From the NCBI GenBank assembly GCA_005776725.1, contig SXOO01000003.1, positions 1 to 35,258 of the forward strand: a stretch of 35,258 bases of DNA, in the 5' to 3' direction. This stretch comes from Pseudomonadota bacterium. GTDB lineage: Bacteria > Myxococcota_A > UBA9042 > GCA-2863065. Of this stretch, positions 1 through 7,600 are shown piece after piece. The number at the start of each line of letters is the position of its first letter. Position 1 is the stretch's first letter. The notes beneath the pieces are model-generated. The model worked only from the letters and a program-made list of their open reading frames with translations. It ran no database searches and had not been told where the DNA came from. The position numbers and the translations under genes are program-made.

Positions 1-1
1 C

Positions 2-184
2 AATCCGATCGACTCAGGCGTGCTCATGACGTGGACGTTTCGCCTCGGCGGCGCGTTCGAGCCGCAGGGCGCCCCGGCATGGATCCAGCTCACGCACGAC
101 GAGCCGATCTTCGCGCCTCCGCCTGCCGATGCCGTGGTCGCTGACCCTGCCGTGCTAGCGCCGATTGCCGTCTGGCCCGAGTAA
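2..184 (+). CDS. 3' end of an unidentified protein (partial)
   Basis: An open frame enters from the left edge and ends at TAA 182-184, giving 60 residues without an internal stop. The end reads ...GVLMTWTFRLGGAFEPQ... and finishes in an Ala/Pro/Val-rich stretch ending AVWPE. No domain is recognisable in this fragment. It converges on the membrane-protein gene that ends at 263, leaving a 78-base gap in which I see no clear terminator. The reading frame is plausible from its GC-rich third positions, but a chance open frame of this size cannot be excluded. Confidence 0.5.
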   Translation, partial: NPIDSGVLMTWTFRLGGAFEPQGAPAWIQLTHDEPIFAPPPADAVVADPAVLAPIAVWPE

Positions 185-262
185 CCCGCCTATCTACGCG
201 ACGCGAGCGGCCTCGGAGAGTGCGCGAGCGCCGTCCGCGCGCGACCTCCCGGGAGCGCGGCC

Positions 263-670
263 TCACCGACCGTGGCTGACGAAACCCAAGCCGAGGATGA
301 TGGCCTCGGCGAGCAGCAGCCCGGCGTTCAGGCGATTGCGGCTCGGCGAGGCGCCCAGCCCATCCACGACCACCTCCTCGGCCCGCAACCGGTGCACGGC
401 GCGGGCCAGTTGGAGGCCCGCCATGCAGAGCAGGATGGGGCGCCAGCGCGCCACGTCCCACAGCGTGAGCCCAAGGACGGCCCCGGTGAACAGCGCATAG
501 AGCCCGAGCGCTCTCAGCATCGATGTAGATTGTGCGTCGAGGCGAAGGGAGAAACCGTACACACCACGCGCAAAGCGCGCCGCGAGGTGAGGAGCCCCGA
601 CAGAGAGTGCACCAATTACCAGGTGGTAGACGCAGAGCAGCGCCAGCACTGCGGTGGTGAGGTGCGTCAT
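263..670 (-). CDS. Small four-helix membrane protein, unknown function
   Basis: 135 residues with about four hydrophobic segments (roughly residues 4-24, 50-72, 76-91 and 116-131), so probably an inner-membrane protein. The start ATG (668-670) is preceded by GGAG seven bases upstream, a good ribosome-binding site. It lies 32 bases downstream of the 309-residue gene on the same strand and is probably the last gene of the sigma-54-driven cluster. I do not recognise a family beyond a general resemblance to small DUF-type four-helix proteins. As the only obvious membrane protein of the cluster it could be a membrane partner or immunity factor for the giant protein, but nothing in the sequence shows this. 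Confidence 0.75.
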   Translation of the reverse strand: MTHLTTAVLALLCVYHLVIGALSVGAPHLAARFARGVYGFSLRLDAQSTSMLRALGLYALFTGAVLGLTLWDVARWRPILLCMAGLQLARAVHRLRAEEVVVDGLGASPSRNRLNAGLLLAEAIILGLGFVSHGR

Positions 671-702
671 CGGGGCTCCGCGGGGTCACGTGCCGTCACG
701 GA

Positions 703-1632
703 TCACCCCACCCACAAGGCGCGGGCCCGGACACGAGCGTCGCGCTCGATGCGCAGCTCCAGGAAGAGCGGCGCCCCTTCGTCCACGAAGAGCGTGATGA
801 GGCGTCCCCGATAGCCGTTCCACGAAGCGGAGCGGAGGCGGCGCGACGCCCCAAGCTCGAGGACCGCTGGCGCCAGCGCCTCGAAGGAGACGGCCTCGGC
901 ACCGAAGACCGCTGGGGCGCTTGGGGCCGACCCGTCGAGTACGGTCTCTCGCCCGCCGCGCGCTTCGGGTTGATAGCGCCCCCGCTTGAAGATCTGGAAG
1001 CCGTCTGAGCCCGGGACAGCGGCGGGGCTCGGGGAGCGGGGAGGGTCGCCGCGGCCGGCGAGCGCTCGCAGGCGCTCATCGGCGCTGAGCGCGCGCGCAG
1101 GGAGCTCCCCCCGCAGCACGGCGGCGCGCTCCGCCTCGGTCCCCTTCGTGAGCCGGACGAGGCGCTCGAGCAGCTCCAACGCGTTCGGACGCTCCAAGGC
1201 GGCGATAACGCGAGCGACTCGCGGCAGCTCCGCGAAGTCCTCCGGATTACCGCACGGCCGATCCAGTGGACGAACCCACTCGAGGAAGGCGGCGCCGAGG
1301 CGTAGGACGTCCTCTACCGAGCGCACCTCGAGCGGCGCCCCCGGTGCGCCGAGGCCGGGCAGCAGAGCTCGCGCGAATGCCGCGGGAGACTCAGTGAGCA
1401 CCTCGTCGACCGCGCCGAGGCACACATACCGGACGACGGGGGCCGAGAGCCGGCCCATCACTGCGTAGACCACGAGGGGTCCCGAGTCGCCAAGGAGCGA
1501 AGCCACGTCGACACGGCCGAAGCGCACGACGCCCCCGTATGCGAACGCCGCGACGACAACGGGGTCGAGAGAGCGCGAGAGGAGCGCGTGGAGTCGCCCT
1601 CCCAGCGCCGCGTCGTCAAGCGGCGCGGTCAC
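703..1632 (-). CDS. Unknown 309-residue protein downstream of the giant cargo-like gene
   Basis: The frame starts at GTG (1630-1632), four bases after the stop codon of the 2777-residue gene, so translation is probably coupled. The protein is soluble, without signal peptide or membrane segment. The N-terminal 200 residues look alpha/beta with hydrophobic stretches (VVVAAFAYGGVVRFG, LVVYAVMGRL), followed by a Pro/Ser-rich linker near 190-215 and a C-terminal part rich in beta-strand patterns ending LELRIERDARVRARALWVG. No family recognised. Position and tight spacing suggest a dedicated partner (adaptor, chaperone or immunity protein) of the giant protein; this is inference from context only. 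Confidence 0.8.
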   Translation of the reverse strand: MTAPLDDAALGGRLHALLSRSLDPVVVAAFAYGGVVRFGRVDVASLLGDSGPLVVYAVMGRLSAPVVRYVCLGAVDEVLTESPAAFARALLPGLGAPGAPLEVRSVEDVLRLGAAFLEWVRPLDRPCGNPEDFAELPRVARVIAALERPNALELLERLVRLTKGTEAERAAVLRGELPARALSADERLRALAGRGDPPRSPSPAAVPGSDGFQIFKRGRYQPEARGGRETVLDGSAPSAPAVFGAEAVSFEALAPAVLELGASRRLRSASWNGYRGRLITLFVDEGAPLFLELRIERDARVRARALWVG

Positions 1633-1636
1633 TGGG

Positions 1637-4600
1637 TCAAGAGCCCGGCGCCCCCGAAGTTGCCGGCTGGTTCAGCTGCCCATAGGAGTCTGCCCACGTC
1701 TCGAGCCCGATGGGCACGCCCCAGGAGTCGGACGACACGGCCGGACGCTGTCCGCTGTCGACCGCCGCCTGTGCCCGGCGCTGCGACTCGCTGCCAGCAG
1801 CGTGCGACCGCTCGTCAAGGGCGTGCAGGAACGCCAGGCGATCCTCGGGCGTCATGTGGGCTCCCCACGCCCTGGCCGCGGCCGCAGGGCCCACGACGCG
1901 GACACCGTCGCCCACCTGGACGCCGAGCAGCTCGCCTGCGGCGTTCAGGATCGGCCGCGCTCGTTGCGCCCCGCCAGCGGGGCTGACGACCTGACCCAGC
2001 GTGTGAATCGGGCCCCCTGCCCCTTCGGCGTCTTGCCCGTGAGCCACCACGACGCGATCGAAGTGGCCCTCCGTGCCATCCGCGAAGCGGACGTGCAGCT
2101 TCCCGGCGTTGGGGCCCGAGGTGAGCGGACCATCGATGGACGCGATGCTGGTCATCCGCCGGTGATCCGCGGTGGCCTGTACCGTCTCGCGGTTGCGCGG
2201 CAGGTTTGACGCGCCGAACGGCCCCTTGCTGCCGTCCGTGTTCACCATGCCACTGTCGCGAGCCCCGTGGATCGACAGGTGGTTCAGCTCGGCGCGGAGC
2301 GTGGCTCTGTCCGCCGCCAGCTGCGCGATATTGGCCGAGGGATCGCGCATGGCGGCCTCCACGGCGGCGAGATCCCGCGTGATCCGCTCGATGTGCGGGC
2401 GCTCGTCAGACCCCGGGCGAGCGATCCACTGGACCTCCGCCCCGTGACGCATCGCGTGCGCTGCGTCCCACGCCGCCGTGGCCCCGCCGCCCGTGACGAG
2501 GACCCGCTCACCCGCGCGCGGCGTGGAGGAGAGGAATCCGTCGCCGCCGACGACGTGCCCGCTGCTGCGCAGCCGACCCTCGACCTCGGGGGTGAGCACC
2601 CGGTCGCGATGCAGCGTCCGGTCGGGCCCGGGCCCGGTCGCGACGTCCACGTCGTTCGCAAAGAACGTGCGTTGCTGCGTGACGGGTCGACCATCGGGAC
2701 CCTGAACCGTCTGCTCGACCACGACGCGGTAGCGGGCGGGTTGGCCGTTCTCGACGGTCTCCACGCGCCGCACCGCCGCCTGGTACACCGGCATGCCCGT
2801 CTGCGCCCGCGTGTCGGCGATCGCGGCGCCCACGGCGTCGGTGCGCGCGTAGCGCCCGGCCGAGTTCGCCTCCATGAAATGCTCCGGCTGGTGGCGGAGC
2901 CCGTTCGCGGGGTTGGACAAGGCCTCTGCAGACTGGCCGATGAGGCCCTGCCGAGCGGGCCAGGGATCGCCGCCCTGCGCGATCGACAGGACGCTGGGCA
3001 TCCCGTCGGCGCCGCGAGCCGCGCGGACGCTCGGGTCGTGCGTGGCGTAGTTCTGAACGGCCGCGCCGCCCGCGCCGAGGATCAGTCGGTCCACCACCAC
3101 GCCCTCGGCGCCGCCGGTTTGGGCGCGCTCGAACGCAGCGTCGACCGTGGCGCGGGTCTGGGCGTCGTTCGCCTGAATGCGCTGCCGGGCCTCCTCGAGC
3201 ACCAGGTGCGAACGCGCCTGGGCCTCCTCGGGGGTGCGGGGTCGCGCCGGGTACTCCCGATGGAAGGTCCCGTCGGACTGACGCGTGAGACGCGAGACCC
3301 CGTCGGGGCCCTGCGACTCGAAGGCGCCAGCACCCAACGGCCGAACGGTTTGCCCGGCTCGCTCCGGTGGCGGGGCGTGTTCGTCGCGTACCCGCGGCGC
3401 GCCCTCGCGCTCGGGCGACGCGGCGCGAGGCCCGGGAGCTCGCTCGTCTGCCACGATCGGGGTTTGATCCACGAGCGTCCTCGGGGCCGTCGCGGTGCCC
3501 TGGACCGGCGGCGGCGGCGCGAAGTGGCCCACGCCAGCGGCCGCATCGGCGCCCGCGAGCGAGCTGCGATCGTGCCAGTCGCCGTAGAGCTCGTCGTAGT
3601 TCCGGGGCGCCCCGGGCCGCAGGTTTCCGCGGTCGTCCAAGCTGGTGGACGGGACGGCCTGCCCGAAGGTCCGCTGCAGCGCCTGCGTGCCGGCTTCGAC
3701 CGCTTGCCGCCGGATCTCGTCGTGCGAGAGCGGGGGCCGGATCGCGGAGAGGCGGAGATACTCGCCGGCGTAGGCCGCGTGGTACTCGTTGTGTCCGAAC
3801 TCGTTCTGCCCGCGCGTGGAGCCCGCCTCGCGGTGGTGCTCGAGAGCGCGCGCCTGGGCCTCCGCCTCGTCGCGAAGCGAGCCCCGAACGTAGGTGTCGC
3901 GGTCGGCCATGTGGCCGTTCGGCACCGTGCTCGTGGTCGCCGCGTGATGCCCTTCGTGGGCGAGGACCCCCGCCAGCGTCTGGCGGTCGCTCAGCGCCGG
4001 ATCGAGGTTGATGACCCGGTTGTCGCGGTCGCAGGACGACCCCTTGCCCGGCTCCAACGTGACGCGGAAGCCACCTGCCTCGATCTGCGCCAGGATGGTG
4101 CGCCCGGTCTCGGTGCCACGGAGGGCCGAGATTGTGCGCATGAGCGTGCGGGCCTCGGACACCGTGAGCACGTTCGGTGGGCGTGAGCCCATGTGGCTGT
4201 CGGGGACGACTCGCACATCCGCCGGCAGGCCGGGGACGTTGCCCGGCAAGAGGCGCGTGAGGCGGTCTGCCTGGTGCTGCTGGATTTGCTCGTGCCGAGA
4301 CGGCGCCGTGGTCGCAGCCTCCGGCTCGCCCGGCTGGCGTGTGACCACCGTGGTCTCGCCGTCTGCGGGCGCGCGCACCGGGACCTGCGTGGTGACCTGG
4401 GTGTCCGCGTCCGGACGCCGGACAGGGACCTGGGTCGTGACCTCCCCGTCAGCGGGTCGGCGGGCCGGCAGCTGCGTGGTCTGTTCCTCGCCGTGGGGGC
4501 GAACCGGCATCTGCGTCGTGTCGGCGTCTACCGGAGGACGCGCCGGGATCTGCGTCGTGTCGGCGTCAACTGGCGGACGCACCGGCACCTGCGTGGTGAC

Positions 4601-7600
4601 CGCTGTGTCTCCCGGCGCACGTGCCGACACCTCGGTGGTGTCGCCGTGTGCCGGGACTCGCGCCGGAACCTCGGTGGTGGTCGCTCCATGGGCCACGGGG
4701 CGCGTTGGCACCTCGGTGGTCTGGGTGTCTACCGGCTGCCGAGCCGGCATCTGCGTCGTGGCGTCAGCATCGACGACCGTGGGAGCCCGATGCGGAACCT
4801 GCGCCGCCCCCGCGTCCGTATCGGGGCGCGTGGCTGGCTGCGCGTGAGCGTCGACGGGCGCGTGCGGCGCCGCCCCCGAGTCGCCCGAAGCGTGCCCTGC
4901 GGTGGTCGGGCGCGGAGCGCGGCCTTCAACCGCCGAGCGCCCGGCGGACGAGCCAACGCCGCCCACGAAGCCTTGACCGAAGCCCTCTGCGAAGTTGCCA
5001 CCGTTGGCCACGCTCTGAAGGCCGGAGGTCATGCCGCCCTGAACGCCGTCGACGACCATGCCGGTGGTTGCCCGCGCGACGCGGCCGATCGCCCCGGTGG
5101 TGGCCGGGTCCGTGACGCCGCTCACGCGGGCGACGAGCCGGTCCTGGACCGTCTGCCCCGGGCCCCGGTGGCCGCCCATGTTCAGCGTGGCTCCGAAGCC
5201 CGAACCAGCGACTCGGGCGGCGACTGAGCCGGGCGTGAGCTGCGGAGTGACGCGTCGTCGCCAGGCCTCGTCCCAGGTGCGCTGGCCGGTGGCCACGTCG
5301 ATCCCGGCGTTTGCGGCGCCGGTGACTACGTCCCCAGCGAGCCCCATGCCGGCATCGATCGCGGTGCGTGCGCCCCACTCGGCCGCTCGTTGAACGCCCT
5401 GCCGCGCCAGGAGGTTGGCGCCCTGAGTGGCCCCGGCCCTGGCAATACCGCCCGCGACGCGGGTGGCAAGGGCGCCGCCGGCGCCGCCGACGAGGCCCGA
5501 TACGGCCCCTTCCACTGCGCCCCGAGCGCCCTCGACCGCGCCGCGGCCGAGCGTGGTGCCCCAGCTCTCGTCGCGCCGGACCCCTTGGTACCACTCGGCG
5601 GCGTCACCGCCGGTCTGCTGCATCTCGGCCTCGAAGCGTTGGGCTCGGGCGGGATCCCCGTTGCGGATCGCCACCGCGCAGCGCCGCGCGGCGATCTCAC
5701 CGCCGGCGCGCAGCGCCGCTGTTGCGCCTGCGCTGACGGCGACGATCACGGCGAGGCCCACGCCACCGGTGGCCACGGTGACCGCGGCGATCAGCACCGC
5801 GACGGCGATGCCGATCAGGACGTCACGCCACGGCCCGGTCCAGAACTTGACGAAGGCCTCCTGGGCCCACTGACAGAACCGATCCCACTGCTCGCTCAGC
5901 CACTGGCCAGCGGCGCGGAGCGCCTGTGCGCAGGCCTCGTACGCCGCACGCACCGCCGCTGTCACGCGCGCTACGATCGCCCGCACCGCGCTGACCACGG
6001 CGTCGCGGACCGCCTGCCATGCCTGCTCGAGCCACTGGCCGATGGCGGCGAGCGTCTCCTGCACCCAGCGACGGGCCGCCTCGATCGTCTCGCGGACCCA
6101 CGTGGTGATCGCCTCGACCGCCTCGCGCAACGCTGTGACCAGCACATCGATGGCCTGCGAGATGGCCTGCCGGATCGCGGCTATCGCGGCACGCAGCTGC
6201 GCCATCCGCTCTGCCACCCACGCGCGGAAGCGGTTCCAGAGCGACGCCACCTGTTCCCGCACCCACGTGGTAGCCGCGTCGATCAGCTGGCTCACCCGGT
6301 CGCGGATCCCCGCGATGACGCCACGGATGCGATCGGCGATCCGGGTCAGCCCCTCAGGGAGGCGAGCCATCACCGCCTGGGCGGCCCGTCGCGCCGCGTC
6401 ACGAATCGCGCGGGCCGCGGCCACCGCCTGGTTCCACGCGCTGCGCGCCAGGGCCACGGCCTGATTCCACGCGCTACGCGCCATGTCCATCAGGCGGTTG
6501 AACGCGGAGCTGACGGCATCCCACGCCCGCTCGAGGAGCCCGCGATCAGAGCGCTCGCGCTCTGCCTGTCGCTCGAGATCGCGCTGGCGTGCGCGGCCCT
6601 GTGCCTCGATCCGCTGCTGCTCCGAGCGCCCCTGCTGCTCGCGCTCGGCGGCTCTCCGCGCGCCATCCGAGTCGAGGGTCTGGGACTCGCGGGTGAGCTG
6701 GGTCCGCAGCGCCTCGCTCTCCTGGTCGCCCCGCCCTCGCGCCGCGGTGGAGTCGGTCTCGCCCTGCTGCGTCGCCGTGGTCCGGCGCCGCTCGCCCTCG
6801 GCCTGCCTCTGGGCCGCCTGACCCTCTACCTGCTGCTGCTGCTGGCGCTCATCCGCCTGCTGCTGCGCCTCGGCGGCCGCCGTTTGCTGCGCCTGTTGGG
6901 TCTGCTGCGCCTGAACCTGGGTGGTGTGTTGCGCCTCGGCCGTGGTCCGCCGCGTGGCGCCTTCGGCCGTAGCCTGCGTTTCGCGCCCCTGCCCCTCCGT
7001 CCGAGCCTGCGCCTCGCGCTGCTGGGCTTCGGTCTCCTTCTGCTGCCGCTCCGCGGCGCCGCGCGCCTCTTCCGTAGCGACCTCGGTGTCGCCCTGGGTC
7101 CGCGCTGCGGTCTCTGCCGTGTCTCTCTGCGAAGTGGCCGCGGTCTTTCGTGTCTCGGCCTCCGTGGACGCCTGGTCTTGGAGCTTGTGCTCCTCGGTCT
7201 GCAGCTTGGTCTGAGCGTGCTGGCCGACCTGTTGTGCCTCGGCCTGGATCTGGGCCTGCGTCTTGGGCGGCGCGGCGCCGGCGCCCTGCTGGTCCTGCGA
7301 GCCGGCCTGCGCGCCCCGCTCCCCGTTCACCACGGGATCCTCGTGGCTCTCGGCCCGCGGGGGCAGGTTCACCGCCACGTTCGGCATCCGCATGCCTTGC
7401 CGCGAGCGTCCCCGAACCGACTCCACAGTGGGGAGCGACGGCTCCGAGCCCACACCGACGTTAACCCCGGCCAGGCGCTGGGGCTCCGCCGGCGTGGTGA
7501 CCGGCGGCGCGTTCAACGGCTGATGCGGCGCGTCGGTCTTGTCCTGGAGCGCCGCGCCGAGCTGGGAAGCGGAGCGCATCGGAGCCTTGGTGTCGGCCGC

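Noticed and set aside
2267..4186. 639-residue open frame on the plus strand
   Set aside because: Antisense to the HExxH and Rossmann parts of the giant protein; no recognisable motif.
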